A stretch of 64,000 nucleotides of DNA from an uncultured Clostridia bacterium (GCA_904419945.1 CAJFTM010000004.1:47025-111024); one strand, 5' to 3'. Shown: positions 1 through 9,644, counted from the first letter of the stretch. Translations and numbers: made by a program. Notes: generated from the letters alone by a model not told the origin.

Positions 1-357
1 CTCATCCAGGCGGATGCCGGCAGCCGCCTCGTCGAGCAGGGCGAGCAGATCGCCCTTGCGCCGCGCGCCGGTGACGAGAAAGACCCCCTCCTTTTCGGCA
101 AACGCTTGGGGGGCGCGCTCTGCCGCACAGCCGCACACGGCGATGCGCGCCCGCGGCGCCGCCGCGCGGATGCGGGCGATCGCCTGGCGGGACTTTTTTT
201 CCGCTTCGGCCGTAACGGCGCAGGTATTGAGGATATAGAGGTCGGCCGGTTCCAGCTCTTCCGAAACTTCCCACCCCCGCTCGCGCAGCGCGTGCGCGAG
301 AGAAGCGCTCTCGCAATCGTTGACCTTGCAGCCCAATGTAAAGACGACGGCCTTCAT
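1..357 (-). CDS. mtaB: tRNA threonylcarbamoyladenosine methylthiotransferase, N-terminal part (runs off the left edge)
   Basis: Radical-SAM methylthiotransferase that would convert t6A37 to ms2t6A in ANN-decoding tRNAs. Only the first 119 codons are present: the N-terminal UPF0004 domain, which holds the auxiliary 4Fe-4S cluster. The cluster cysteines are visible at Cys10 (TLGCKVN), Cys46 (LNTCAVT) and Cys77 (VCGCA). The TLGCKVN start is typical of the MtaB/YqeV branch rather than MiaB. The ATG overlaps the end of rsmE by 4 bases, so the two are translationally coupled, the same order as yqeU-yqeV in Bacillus. The radical-SAM and TRAM domains lie outside the window. Confidence 0.85.
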   Translation of the reverse strand, partial: MKAVVFTLGCKVNDCESASLAHALRERGWEVSEELEPADLYILNTCAVTAEAEKKSRQAIARIRAAAPRARIAVCGCAAERAPQAFAEKEGVFLVTGARRKGDLLALLDEAAAGIRLDE

Positions 358-1070
358 CCCAATTCTCCCAATAAATAGGTGATCACGGCGGTGAAGGCGA
401 TGGCGGCCGTCTCCGCGCGCAAAATGCGCCTGCCGAGCGAAACGCCCGCAAACCCCATCGCGCGCGCCGCCGCAAATTCATCCTCGGCAAAGCCGCCCTC
501 GCTGCCTACGACCAGCGCGCAGCTGCCCGAGAGAGCCTTTAAGTCTGCCTCGCTCTCCTCGGCGAACTCGCAGGCAAACAGCTTGTTCGCATAGCCCGCG
601 CACGCCTCCAATGCGGCGGAGAGAGACTCGAAATAGCGCACGGCGGGCACCGTGGCGCGGCGGCACTGCTGCGCGGCCTCGCGCGCGACGCGGCTCAGCC
701 GCTCCACCTTCTTCTCGTTCATATAGGCGGCGCAAAAGCGGGAGGAGAACACGAAGATCTCCGCCACGCCCAGCTCCGTCGCCTTCTGCACGACCAACTC
801 CGTCTTGTCCCCTTTGAGTGCGCCGATGCAAAGGCAGACGGGGACCCGGCTGTCCTTTTCGCACTCCCGCTCGGAGACGACGCCGCACAGCAGGCTGCCC
901 TTGTTCACGCGGTTGACGATGGCGGTATACTCCTTGCCGCTGCCGTCGAAGAGGACGATCTCGTCTCCCTCCTTCAGCCGCAGGACGCTGCGCGCGTGTG
1001 CATAGGCATCGCCCGTCAAAAGCGTCTCGCGGGAGATGTGTTCCACAAAAAATCGGCGGGTCGTGCTCAT
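354..1070 (-). CDS. rsmE: 16S rRNA m3U1498 methyltransferase RsmE
   Basis: SPOUT-class methyltransferase that N3-methylates U1498 of 16S rRNA using SAM. The 238-residue length fits the family. An N-terminal PUA-like RNA-binding part precedes the knotted SAM-binding region, whose signature GSEGGF lies near residue 189 and LGRRILRAETA near 212. The ATG at 1070 directly follows AGGAGGACT. An upstream in-frame GTG at 1088 would add only Arg-rich residues and is less likely. It sits between smc and mtaB in one minus-strand operon and overlaps mtaB by 4 bases. Confidence 0.9.
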   Translation of the reverse strand: MSTTRRFFVEHISRETLLTGDAYAHARSVLRLKEGDEIVLFDGSGKEYTAIVNRVNKGSLLCGVVSERECEKDSRVPVCLCIGALKGDKTELVVQKATELGVAEIFVFSSRFCAAYMNEKKVERLSRVAREAAQQCRRATVPAVRYFESLSAALEACAGYANKLFACEFAEESEADLKALSGSCALVVGSEGGFAEDEFAAARAMGFAGVSLGRRILRAETAAIAFTAVITYLLGELG

Positions 1071-1114
1071 AGTCCTCCTGCGGCGCACTTTCCGGCGCGC
1101 CGCCTTTTCTCCTC

Positions 1115-4100
1115 TCAGGCGACCGTATCGCCGCCCAGCTTGCTCTCCACCTCGGAGAGGCGGACGGATACGATCTTGGAGACGCCCTTTTCCTCCATCG
1201 TGACGCCGAACAGGCTGTCCGCCTGTTCCATGGTCGGCTTGCGGTGGGTGATGACGATAAACTGCGTCTCTTTGGCAAATTTTTTCAGGAAACGGGCAAA
1301 TTTATCGACGTTCGCCTCGTCCAGCGCCGCCTCGATCTCGTCCAGCACGCAGAAGGGCATAGGCCGGAGCATGAGGATGGCAAAGAGGATGGCGATGGCC
1401 GTCAGCGCCCGTTCGCCGCCCGAAAGCAGCGAGATCTTGGTCAGCTTTTTGCCGGGCGGGCAGGCGACGATCTCGACGCCTGCGGAGAGAGGATCGTCCG
1501 TATCGGCATAATCCATCTGCAGCTCCGCCTGACCGCCGCCGAACAGCTCGCGGAAGAGCTTTTTGAAGTTCTCGTTGATACGATTGAAGCCGTCGTCAAA
1601 CTGCTTCTGCATCTCCGCCTTCAGCTCCTCGAGCGCGGCGCCCGTGTCGTCGATGCCGCGCTGCACGTCGTCGCGCTGCGCGCACATCTCCTCGTACTGC
1701 GCGCGGAGCGCCTCGTACTCCTCGATGGCGTTGTGATTGATGGCGCCGAGGGAAGAGATCTCGCGGCGGAGGCGGTTGACGGCCGCCTGGCCCGCCTTCA
1801 GGTCGAAGGACTCGTCCTTATATGCGAGGCAGCTCTCGTACGTTTCGCCGTACTCCTCCGAGATGCGCTCCTGCAAATTTTCCAGCTCGGAGTCGATCTT
1901 GGTGCGCTCGATCTCCTGCTTGTGCCGTTCCTCGGCGAGCGATTCGGCGCGCTCGCTGTGGGCGCGGGAATCGCGCAGGACGCCCTCGAGCTCCTCGTTG
2001 AGCGTCTCCTTGAAGCGGGTCTCTGCCTCCCTGCGCTCGCGCAGGCCGTTCAGCTCCTCCCGCTGCTCGGGCGTGAGCGCGGCCTGCTCTGCCTGCACTT
2101 CCAGTTCGGCGACGGCGGCGGCAAGATTTTCGGCATTCACCCTTGCCTCCTCCACGCGCGCCGTCAGTTCGCGGCGCTCCTTTTCCAAACGGTCGACGGC
2201 ATCCCGGTCTGCGGCAGCGGCGGCGCGGTACTGTGCGATGTACACCTGCAGGGCGTTTAAGCGCAGGTTGCGCTGACCCAGTTCCCCTTTCAGCCGGTCA
2301 TATTCGCCGCGGCGGCGGTCCGATTCGCCCTGCGCGTCGCTGCGGCGGCGGGCGATCTCCTCTTCCCCTTCCGAAGAGGTCGTCACTTCGCTCTCCAATT
2401 CCTGCAAGCGGGCGTGCAGCAGGCCGACGGCCTCCTCCTGCGCCCGATGCGCCTCCTCGTTTTCCGCGATGCGGGCGGCGAGGGAATCGCGCTTTTCGAG
2501 GAGAGCGGCGCGGCGGCTCTTTGCCTCCTGGAAGCCCTCTCGCAGCGTCTCCAAGGCGGCGGACGCCCTGTCCCTCTTTTGCTCCGCCTCCGCCTTGGCA
2601 GCCGTCAGGGAAGCCTTCTCCTTTTCCGCGGCGGCAATGTCGGCGCGCGTCTCCTCGATGCGGCGCTCGTTGGCGAGAAAATTGCTGCCCCCCTCGCGGC
2701 GGGAGCCGCCCGTCATCGAACCGCTCGTGGAGATGACGTCGCCGTCCAGCGTGACGATGCGGAAGGCGTGCGGGTACTTTTTTGCGATGGCCGTGGCCGC
2801 CGCGATAGTCTCGGCGATGAGGGTGTTGCCGATGAGATTGTAGACGACGTTGGAGTAATATTCGTCGTATCGCACCAATTCGGTGGCGAGGCCGACAGCT
2901 CCCGGCTCGCGCAGCGCGCGGCGGGTGTAATCCGTCTCATAGCGGGGCTTTAAGGATGCAACGGGGAGGAAGGTGACCTGCCCGCCCTTGGTGCGCTTTA
3001 AGTGTTCGATGAGCAGGCGGGCATCCTCCGAAGTGGCGGTGACGACGTTCTGCATGGCGCCGCCGAACGCCGTCTCGATGGCGACCTCGTACTTTTCGTC
3101 GCAATGGACGATGTCCGCGATGACGCCCTTGATGCGCGCGGACAGCGACGGATTTTTGCGCGCCTCGCCCAACAGTTTTTTGACGGAAAACTTGTACCCC
3201 TCGAATTCGTCCTTGACGTTGCGGTAAAAGCGCTCGCGCTCGCGCAGGGACGCGATGCGCGCGTCGCAGCGGAACAGCTTTTCACTCAGCTCGTCCGCCG
3301 CGGCGGAAAGGGACGCGATCTCCCCCTCCTGTTCGGCGCGCGCCTGCGGTTCGCGCGCAACGTAGTCCTCCACCTCCGCCAGCCAGTCGCCGCACTCGGC
3401 GAGGGCTTTTTTGTCCGCTTCCAGTTCGGCGGCGCTCTTCTGTGCCTGTTCGGCCAGCTCTTTGAGGCGCTCCTCCGCCGCCTCTTTGCGGGCGGAAAGA
3501 GTGCCGATATTTTGACGGATCTCGGAAAGGTCCTCGATCGTATCGATGACGCTGCGCTGCGAAGCATCGGTCAGCGCCTCCGACTCGGACAGTTTGCCGC
3601 CCAACTCGGCGACCTCGGCGGAGAGAGTTTCGATCTCTCTGCGGCATTCCTCGATCTTTTTCTCCTGCTTTTCGGCGGATCTGCGGGCGCGCGCCGCTTC
3701 GGAAGCGATCGCCTCCAGCCGCTCGGCACCGCCGGAAACCGTCTTTTCGTCCGCTTCGCGCTGGCTGTTGCAGAAGGCGATGCGCTCGCGGATGACCTTT
3801 GCATCTCCCTCCTTTTTTTGCAGCTCGACGGTGATGCGCAGGATCTGTTCGTTCAGCTTTTGCAGCAGCGCGTCGCTGTCGGCGAGGCGCTGGCGGTCCT
3901 CGGTATATTTCGCTTCCAGCCGCTCCGACTCGGCGCGGCAGGCATCGATCTGCGCCTGAATGGCCGCGACGGCACCCGCGATGCGCTCGCGCGCAGAGGC
4001 CGCATTGTCGTGCTTGTATATGTAGAGGTTGATCTCCGACTGCTTGAGCTGCGCATACAGCTCGCGGTAGCGGCGGGTCTTTTCCGACTGACGCTCGAGC

Positions 4101-4714
4101 GGCGCCAGCATGTGCTCGACCTCGCCCATGCGCTGCAAGTAGATGTTGAGGTTGTTGTAAGAATTGGAGAGGCGGCGCTCGATCTCCTGCCGGCGCGCCT
4201 TAAAGAGGATGATGCCCGTCGCCTCTTCGAAAATGGCGCGGCGGTCCTCCGGCTTGGCGTTCATGATCTGCTCGATCTTGCCCTGGCCGATGATGGAGTA
4301 CCCCTCTTTGCCCAAACCGACGGCGTGCAGACGGTCGACGATGTCCTTCATGCGGCAGGGCTGCTTGTTGATGAGATATTCGCTCTCGCCGCTGCGAAAG
4401 AGCCGGCGGGTCATCGCGACCTCGGCGTAGTCGAGGTCGGGGAACATCTTCGTCGAATTATCGAACGTGAGCGTGACTTCGCAGAAAGACTGGCTCTTGC
4501 GGGTCTGCGTGCCGCCGAAAATGACGTCCTGCATGCTCGAACCGCGCATTGTCTTGGCGGACTGCTCGCCGAATACCCAGCGGATGGCATCCGCCACGTT
4601 GCTCTTGCCGCAGCCGTTCGGCCCCACGATACAGGTGACGCCGTTATCGAATCGGATCTCCGTCTTGTCTGCGAAGGACTTGAATCCGTTGAGTTCTACC
4701 TTTTTAAAGTTCAT
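1115..4714 (-). CDS. smc: Chromosome condensation/segregation protein SMC
   Basis: ATPase core of the bacterial condensin, acting on the nucleoid with ScpA and ScpB. At 1,199 residues it has the usual size. Walker A (GPNGCGKSN) lies near residue 32. Long charged coiled-coil arms surround a hinge around residues 500-660 (glycine-containing GGAMQNVV region). The C-terminal head has the LLSGGERALTAIAI signature and the Walker B CVLDEIEAALDEAN. Its ATG overlaps the rnc stop by 4 bases (ATGA), so translation is coupled. ftsY, which often follows smc, is not here; rsmE follows instead. Confidence 0.97.
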   Translation of the reverse strand: MNFKKVELNGFKSFADKTEIRFDNGVTCIVGPNGCGKSNVADAIRWVFGEQSAKTMRGSSMQDVIFGGTQTRKSQSFCEVTLTFDNSTKMFPDLDYAEVAMTRRLFRSGESEYLINKQPCRMKDIVDRLHAVGLGKEGYSIIGQGKIEQIMNAKPEDRRAIFEEATGIILFKARRQEIERRLSNSYNNLNIYLQRMGEVEHMLAPLERQSEKTRRYRELYAQLKQSEINLYIYKHDNAASARERIAGAVAAIQAQIDACRAESERLEAKYTEDRQRLADSDALLQKLNEQILRITVELQKKEGDAKVIRERIAFCNSQREADEKTVSGGAERLEAIASEAARARRSAEKQEKKIEECRREIETLSAEVAELGGKLSESEALTDASQRSVIDTIEDLSEIRQNIGTLSARKEAAEERLKELAEQAQKSAAELEADKKALAECGDWLAEVEDYVAREPQARAEQEGEIASLSAAADELSEKLFRCDARIASLRERERFYRNVKDEFEGYKFSVKKLLGEARKNPSLSARIKGVIADIVHCDEKYEVAIETAFGGAMQNVVTATSEDARLLIEHLKRTKGGQVTFLPVASLKPRYETDYTRRALREPGAVGLATELVRYDEYYSNVVYNLIGNTLIAETIAAATAIAKKYPHAFRIVTLDGDVISTSGSMTGGSRREGGSNFLANERRIEETRADIAAAEKEKASLTAAKAEAEQKRDRASAALETLREGFQEAKSRRAALLEKRDSLAARIAENEEAHRAQEEAVGLLHARLQELESEVTTSSEGEEEIARRRSDAQGESDRRRGEYDRLKGELGQRNLRLNALQVYIAQYRAAAAADRDAVDRLEKERRELTARVEEARVNAENLAAAVAELEVQAEQAALTPEQREELNGLRERREAETRFKETLNEELEGVLRDSRAHSERAESLAEERHKQEIERTKIDSELENLQERISEEYGETYESCLAYKDESFDLKAGQAAVNRLRREISSLGAINHNAIEEYEALRAQYEEMCAQRDDVQRGIDDTGAALEELKAEMQKQFDDGFNRINENFKKLFRELFGGGQAELQMDYADTDDPLSAGVEIVACPPGKKLTKISLLSGGERALTAIAILFAILMLRPMPFCVLDEIEAALDEANVDKFARFLKKFAKETQFIVITHRKPTMEQADSLFGVTMEEKGVSKIVSVRLSEVESKLGGDTVA

Positions 4715-5370
4715 TCTTCTCCTCCGGCACCCGCGCGCAGGCGGTCCAGCAGATTTTTGGCCGCCGCCTTCTGCGCGGCGCGCAAGCTGCCGCCCGTTCC
4801 GACAGCGCTCTCGCCGCCGCCCACGGCTCGGACGGTAAAGAGAGGGGCATGGACTTCCCCCTCGCGCGCGATGGTCTCATATGCGGCAGTGGGCAGGCCG
4901 CGCGCCTGCAGCCACTCCTGCAGATCTCCCTTATAATTCGGATCGCGGTCGGCTGCGACGGGCAGTTTTGCCCTTACAAACGCGCGCGCCGCGCTCAATC
5001 CGCCGTCCAGGTAGATCCCCGCGACGAGCGCCTCAAACAAACTGGACACAGCCTTTTCGCCCGGGCCGACACCGGCAAAGCGCAAAAACACATCCAGCCC
5101 CGCCCGCCGCACGGCCTCTGCCAGCGGCGGCGCCGCCACATAGCGGATGCGCCGCGCCGTCATTTCCCCCTCGCTCGCGCCGCCCGCCGCATACAGTTCG
5201 TCCGTGACCAAAAAGCCGAGCACCGCATCGCCCAAAAATTCCAGCCGCTCGTTGCTCTCGCAGCCGTGCTCGGCCGCATAGGATGCGTGGGTAAAACAAG
5301 TTTCCAGCAGCGCCCGATCGGCAAAGGTATAGCCCAGCCTGCGCTCGGCCTCCGCCCAAAGGTCAGGCAT
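4711..5370 (-). CDS. rnc: Ribonuclease III with an altered metal-binding residue
   Basis: Double-strand-specific endoribonuclease for rRNA and mRNA processing; 219 residues is normal. The catalytic signature NERLEFLGDAV gives Glu41, Glu44 and Asp48. A C-terminal double-stranded-RNA-binding domain follows (about 148-213, from DPNYKGDLQEW to AAQKAAAKNLL). The second acidic pair normally reads D-x-x-E (Asp107/Glu110 in Aquifex, Asp114/Glu117 in E. coli). Here it reads Ser110-Leu-Phe-Glu113, with codon AGT at 5041-5043, so one metal ligand appears to be missing. The start overlaps plsX by 8 bases. acpP, often between plsX and rnc, is absent. Confidence 0.92.
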   Translation of the reverse strand: MPDLWAEAERRLGYTFADRALLETCFTHASYAAEHGCESNERLEFLGDAVLGFLVTDELYAAGGASEGEMTARRIRYVAAPPLAEAVRRAGLDVFLRFAGVGPGEKAVSSLFEALVAGIYLDGGLSAARAFVRAKLPVAADRDPNYKGDLQEWLQARGLPTAAYETIAREGEVHAPLFTVRAVGGGESAVGTGGSLRAAQKAAAKNLLDRLRAGAGGEE

Positions 5371-6388
5371 CGGCGCCGATCTCCAGGTCTACGCCGGAGA
5401 GCATCTCCTTGATGCTGCCGACCAGCCCGCTCTGCGCCGCGTCGCGCACCTGCAGGACTGCCGCACAGACGGACTCTGCCTTGCTGGAACCGTGCGCCTT
5501 GACGACGGGCTTTTCGATGCCGAGCAGGACCGCACCGCCGTACTTGGAATAGTCGAGCACCTTTTTGATCTTTTTGAAGGCGCCGCGCATAAACAGTGCG
5601 TATCCCAGTTTCGCCGCGAAAGAAGCCTTGATATTCTGTTTGATGACGCTCATGACCGCGAGCGCCGTGCCCTCCGCCGTTTTGAGGGCAATATTGCCCG
5701 AAAAGCCGTCGCATACGGCGACGTCGATGTCGCCGCTCATGATGTCGCGCCCCTCGACGTTGCCGACAAATCGGATCCCCTGCAGCGATTTGAGCAGGTG
5801 ATAGCTTTCCTGGTGGAGAGGATCGCCCTTGTGCTCCTCGGTGCCGTTGGTGACCAGGCCGACGCGCGGCTCCTTGACCCCCATCGCGCGGGCATATGCC
5901 GTGCCCATCAGCGCAAAGTGGCAGAGGTTGACCGGCTTGCACTCGGCATTGGCGCCGGCATCGATGATGAGCACCTTGCCGCCCTTGGCGGTGGGCAGCG
6001 CGGGGCAGACGGCCGGGCGGGAGATCCCGCGGATGCGGCCGACGCGCAGCAGTGCGCCCGTCAATACGGCGCCCGTGGAGCCTGCGGAAACAAAGCCGGC
6101 CGCGTCGGCATCCTCTTTGAGCATCTTGAGCGCCACGACGAGGGAGGAATCCTTCTTCTGCCGGATGGCGAGGGTGGGCGCGTCGTCATTGGTGATGACC
6201 TCCGTGCAATGTACGATCTCCAACCGCGCCGGATCGTATGCGAGCCCCGCGAGAGCGGCCTTGATCTTTGCCTCGTCTCCCGTCAAGACGACCTTCAGCT
6301 CCCGATCTTGGGAGAGCGCCATTGCTGCGCCCTTGACGATCTCCTGCGGGGCATTGTCCCCGCCCATTGCGTCGATAATGATCTTCAT
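5363..6388 (-). CDS. plsX: Phosphate acyltransferase PlsX
   Basis: Soluble enzyme converting acyl-ACP and phosphate to acyl-phosphate, the acyl donor for PlsY in phospholipid synthesis. The 341-residue length and the opening MKIIIDAMGGDNAP are diagnostic; DAGANAECKP and SGDIDVAVCDGFSGN are also typical. A GGAG ribosome binding site lies just upstream of the ATG at 6388. It is the first gene of the visible plsX-rnc-smc-rsmE-mtaB run and overlaps rnc by 8 bases. The upstream side is a repeat-filled intergenic region, and I see no clear sigma-A promoter there. Confidence 0.96.
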   Translation of the reverse strand: MKIIIDAMGGDNAPQEIVKGAAMALSQDRELKVVLTGDEAKIKAALAGLAYDPARLEIVHCTEVITNDDAPTLAIRQKKDSSLVVALKMLKEDADAAGFVSAGSTGAVLTGALLRVGRIRGISRPAVCPALPTAKGGKVLIIDAGANAECKPVNLCHFALMGTAYARAMGVKEPRVGLVTNGTEEHKGDPLHQESYHLLKSLQGIRFVGNVEGRDIMSGDIDVAVCDGFSGNIALKTAEGTALAVMSVIKQNIKASFAAKLGYALFMRGAFKKIKKVLDYSKYGGAVLLGIEKPVVKAHGSSKAESVCAAVLQVRDAAQSGLVGSIKEMLSGVDLEIGADA

Positions 6389-6502
6389 AAGACAAAATTC
6401 TCCTTCGCGCGGATCTCACCCAAGAGATGCCGCGATCTGCTTGATTTTAGAAAAAGCCCGCCGGGGCGCCCGATTTCGCCTTTTGCGCGCTTGCAGTTGC
6501 GC

Positions 6503-7000
6503 TGACACAAAATCTCCGGACCTCTGATTCGCGCGAGCAAAACCGCTTTTTTATAGGGCTCCCAAAAAGTATCGAAGAACTTTTTGGGAAGAGGAGGAGC
6601 CGACGCGCCGAGCCGAACGGGCCGCCCTTGCGGGCCGTTGGCGCCAAGCGGCAAAAATACGTGCGCGAGCAAAACCACGCTTTTGCGCGTGAGCGCCTCA
6701 GCGGGTGAATGCGGCGCGCGCTCTCAAAGGCGTGCACCTAAAGTGCGCCGCCGAGGGCAGAGCCCTGAATCGGAAAATTTTGTTTTGAGCAGTCAAAACA
6801 AAATCTCCGAGCCGTTTCTCGAAAAAGGCAAAACCACGCTTTTGCCTTTTTCCCCCAATTTGCCGCAAGGCTCACGGATGGAGTGAAGGTGCGGCATTGC
6901 TAAAAGGCGTGCCCCGAAAGATGCGCACCGAGGGGAAAACCGTTCGGGTTTCCCCTCCCATCTCGAAAAAAGTTTTATCAGCTTAAAACTTTTTTTGAGA
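6503..7000. repeat. Dispersed palindrome-bounded intergenic repeat, locus A (about two units)
   Basis: The gap between plsX and asnS holds a mosaic of inverted repeats. The central 39 bp palindrome at 6771-6809 has arms CGGAAAATTTTGTTTTGA and TCAAAACAAAATCTCCG. A second palindrome at 6961-7000 has arms around GAAAAAAGTTTTA, and a third at 6560-6589 has TCCCAAAAAGT/ACTTTTTGGGA. Between them are a GCAAAACCACGCTTTTGC hairpin (twice), GCGGGTGAATGCGGC, AAAGGCGTGC and a GGGAAAACCG..TTTCCC hairpin. The same modules recur in the same order at 16.8, 22.2 and 55.5 kb. A faint half-palindrome at 6503-6520 marks the left limit. Short reading frames here differ between copies and look spurious. Confidence 0.8.
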
Positions 7001-7006
7001 ACTTTT

Positions 7007-7102
7007 TCAATACTCCAAATTCCCCACCGTTCTCGGGTAGGGCAACACGTCGCGGATGTTGGAGATGCCCGTGAGGTACATGATCATCCGCTCAAAACCC
7101 AG
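7007..7102 (-). pseudogene. asnS: Detached C-terminal remnant of asnS beyond a premature TAG
   Basis: Directly after the TAG at 7103-7105, and in the same frame, the sequence continues as the conserved AsnRS C-terminus: [12 protein letters not shown], then [11 protein letters not shown], ending at TGA 7007-7009. Compared with the family, about 15 codons are missing at the TAG (the stretch normally like YLDLR..G..PHAGFG). The break therefore looks like an in-frame deletion of about 45 bases whose junction forms the stop. The motif 3 glycine-rich lead-in is lost. Confidence 0.75.
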
Positions 7103-8344
7103 CTAAAAGTCGTAGTCTGCGGGATCGAGCCCGAGCTCCTTCATGCGGGAGAGCAGCACGTCCTCCCGCTCTTCGCGCTGCGAACCGCCGATCAGCTCGC
7201 CGATGCCCGGCACGAGCAGATCCGCCGCGGCGACCGTCTTGCCGTCATCATTGAGGCGCATATAAAAGGCCTTGATCTCCTTCGGGTAATCGGTGAGGAA
7301 GACGGGCTTTTTATACACCTGCTCGGTCAGGTACCGCTCGTGCTCGCTCTGCAGGTCGCACCCCCAATATACGGGGAACTCGAACTTGTCCTTCACCTTT
7401 TCGAGAATGGAGATCGCCTCGGTATACGTGAGGCGGACAAACTCGTTCCCGGATACGTTCTTCAACCGCTCGATCAGCCCCTTATCCACAAAATTGTTGA
7501 GGAAGGCGATCTCGTCCGGGCACTTTTCCATGACGGAATCGATGACATATTTGACCATCGCCTCTGCGACGTCCATATCCCCCGCGAGGTCACAGAAGGA
7601 CATTTCCGGCTCGATCATCCAGAACTCCGCCGCATGGCGGGTGGTATTGGAGCGTTCGGCGCGGAAAGTGGGGCCGAAGGTGTAGACATTCGAAAAGGCC
7701 ATCGCGAACGGCTCGACGTTGAGCTGACCGGATACGGTCAGGCTCGCCTTTTTGCCGAAGAAATCCTTTTTATAATCGACCTCCCCCTTGATCTTGTCCA
7801 GATCGAGGGTGGTCACCTGGAACATCGCGCCGGCGCCCTCGCAGTCGCTGCCGGTGATGATGGGGGTATGCACATACACGAAGCCGCGCTCGTTGAAAAA
7901 TTGATGGATGGCAAACGCCGCCTCGCTGCGGATGCGGAACACCGCGCCGAAGGTATTGGTGCGCGGGCGCAGATAGGCGATCTCGCGCAGGAACTCCATC
8001 GAATGCCTCTTTTTTTGCAGCGGGTAATCGGGAGAAGAGGTGCCCATCACGGAGATCTTGCTCGCCTTGACCTCAAAGGGCTGGCGGTTTTCGGGCGTCA
8101 GCACAAGGATCCCCTCGACCACGAGGCTGGCGCCCACGTTCTGGCGGGCGATCTCGTCGTAATTGGCGAGCGTTTCGCGCTCGAAGACGACCTGACAGTT
8201 TTTGAAGCAGCTGCCGTCGTTGAGTTCGATGAAGCCGAATGCCTTGCTGTCTCGCAGGGTGCGCACCCAACCGCTCAGCGAGACGGCCTGCCCGCCCAGC
8301 GCAGCAGCGTCCGCATATAGGGAACGGATCGTAGTTCTTTGCAT
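7103..8344 (-). CDS. asnS: Asparaginyl-tRNA synthetase, C-terminally truncated
   Basis: Class IIb synthetase charging tRNA-Asn. An N-terminal OB-fold anticodon domain (about 1-110, [19 protein letters not shown]) leads into the catalytic core, with motif 2 [21 protein letters not shown] near residue 225. The open frame stops after 413 residues at DYDF, whereas family members reach about 460. Motif 3, with the ATP-binding Arg, lies beyond the stop in the remnant at 7007-7102. As read, the protein should be inactive. Either the gene is a pseudogene, or this is an assembly or consensus error, or another route makes Asn-tRNA. A near-consensus promoter lies upstream. Confidence 0.88.
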   Translation of the reverse strand: MQRTTIRSLYADAAALGGQAVSLSGWVRTLRDSKAFGFIELNDGSCFKNCQVVFERETLANYDEIARQNVGASLVVEGILVLTPENRQPFEVKASKISVMGTSSPDYPLQKKRHSMEFLREIAYLRPRTNTFGAVFRIRSEAAFAIHQFFNERGFVYVHTPIITGSDCEGAGAMFQVTTLDLDKIKGEVDYKKDFFGKKASLTVSGQLNVEPFAMAFSNVYTFGPTFRAERSNTTRHAAEFWMIEPEMSFCDLAGDMDVAEAMVKYVIDSVMEKCPDEIAFLNNFVDKGLIERLKNVSGNEFVRLTYTEAISILEKVKDKFEFPVYWGCDLQSEHERYLTEQVYKKPVFLTDYPKEIKAFYMRLNDDGKTVAAADLLVPGIGELIGGSQREEREDVLLSRMKELGLDPADYDF

Positions 8345-8392
8345 GACTTATCCTCCGAAAGCGCGCGGATACCCCGCACGTCGTTTCTTTTT

Positions 8393-8421
8393 ATTGTAAC
8401 AAACTTTCGGCGATTTATCAA
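8393..8421 (-). promoter_or_regulatory. Sigma-A promoter of asnS
   Basis: On the minus strand TTGATA (8416-8421) and TACAAT (8393-8398) are separated by exactly 17 bases, about 50 bases before the asnS ATG. Confidence 0.75.
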
Positions 8422-8450
8422 GCACTTTAGAACGGCAAAACCCGCGCAGA

Positions 8451-8483
8451 CAAAACAAAACCCGCGCGGCATACGCCGCGCGG
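8451..8483 (-). terminator. Rho-independent terminator of the heat-shock operon
   Basis: Just past the dnaJ stop there is a 9 bp GC stem, CCGCGCGGC/GCCGCGCGG (8462-8483). On the minus strand it is followed by TTTTGTTTTG. Confidence 0.8.
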
Positions 8484-8495
8484 AGCAAAAAATCT

Positions 8496-9644
8496 TTAAT
8501 TTTGATAGGGATCGACGCCGTACATTGCCTGCATATTGTCGCGGAAGGCGCGCATTTTGGACGTTTGGCGGATATCCATGCCGGAATCCATCTGCTCGAC
8601 GGCGCGCTTCTGCTCGCGCGAGAGCTTGGTCGGGACCTCGACCGTGACGGTCAGATACATATTGCCCGTGCCCGTGCGCGTCTTCAGCCCCTTGCCGCGC
8701 ACGCAGAAAGTGGTCCCGCTCTGCGTACCGTCGGGGATCAGATACTCGAACGTCTCGTCGATGCCGGGCACGCGCACCTTTCCGCCCAGCGCCGCCGTGC
8801 GGAAAGAAATGGGCAGCTCGACATAGAGATCCTTGTCCTTGCGCTTGAAGATCTTGTGCGGCTCGACGCGGAAGATCACGATGAGATCGCCCGGCGCACC
8901 GCCCTGCGCGGAGGCCTGCCCGTATCCCTTTTTGCGGATATAACTGTTGGTATCGGCGCCGGCGGGAATATTGAGGGTGACCGTCGTCTCGCGGCGGACG
9001 TATCCCTTGCCGCGGCACTCGGGGCAGGGCTCTGTGATCTTTTTGCCGGTGCCGCCGCATTCGTCGCAGGCGGCCATGCGGATCGTGCGGCCGAACAGGG
9101 TATCCTGCGTGTAGCGCACCTGACCGCTGCCCTTGCATTTATCGCACGTCTTATAGGCGGTGCCGTTCTTGGCGCCCGTGCCGCCGCAGGCCGAGCAGGG
9201 CTCGTTGCGGGTGTAGCGGATCTCCTTGGTGCAGCCTTTGGCCGCATCGAGGAAGCTGAGTACGATCTCCTTGGTGATATCTTCGCCCTGCGTATCCGCG
9301 GCGCGCGCCGACGTTCCCCCGCCGAAGCCGGAGAAAATGTCGCTGAAAATATCTCCGAACCCGCCGAAACCGGAAAAGCCGCCGCCGAAGCCGGCGCCGG
9401 AAAATCCGCCGCTGCTGCGCGCATTGGGGTGCTCGAGCTCGTAGTCGTACGCGGCGCGCTTCTGCTGATCGGAGAGCACCTCGTATGCCTCGTTGATCTC
9501 CTTGAACTTTGCCGCAGCGGCCTCGTCGTTGGGATGGAGGTCGGGGTGGTACATTTTGGCGAGCTTGCGATAGGCAGATTTGATGTCCGCCTCCGATGCC
9601 TTTTTGTCCACTCCCAAAGTTTCGTAATAATTTTTGTTAGCCAT
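8496..9644 (-). CDS. dnaJ: Chaperone DnaJ (Hsp40)
   Basis: Co-chaperone that delivers unfolded clients to DnaK and stimulates its ATPase. The 382-residue protein has all type I parts. The J domain (1-70) has the HPD motif in YHPDLHP. A Gly/Phe-rich linker spans about 75-110. The zinc-binding region has four CxxCxGxG motifs ([32 protein letters not shown]). The C-terminal substrate-binding domains follow. It is the last gene of hrcA-grpE-dnaK-dnaJ, separated from dnaK by 234 bases that contain two strong hairpins. Confidence 0.97.
   Translation of the reverse strand: MANKNYYETLGVDKKASEADIKSAYRKLAKMYHPDLHPNDEAAAAKFKEINEAYEVLSDQQKRAAYDYELEHPNARSSGGFSGAGFGGGFSGFGGFGDIFSDIFSGFGGGTSARAADTQGEDITKEIVLSFLDAAKGCTKEIRYTRNEPCSACGGTGAKNGTAYKTCDKCKGSGQVRYTQDTLFGRTIRMAACDECGGTGKKITEPCPECRGKGYVRRETTVTLNIPAGADTNSYIRKKGYGQASAQGGAPGDLIVIFRVEPHKIFKRKDKDLYVELPISFRTAALGGKVRVPGIDETFEYLIPDGTQSGTTFCVRGKGLKTRTGTGNMYLTVTVEVPTKLSREQKRAVEQMDSGMDIRQTSKMRAFRDNMQAMYGVDPYQN

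Noticed and set aside
6385..6886. Short open frames inside repeat locus A, and similar ones in loci B, C and D
   Set aside because: The peptides look alike only because the palindromes repeat (for example FVLSSQNKISE-like pieces). Frames and lengths differ between copies, so coding is unlikely.
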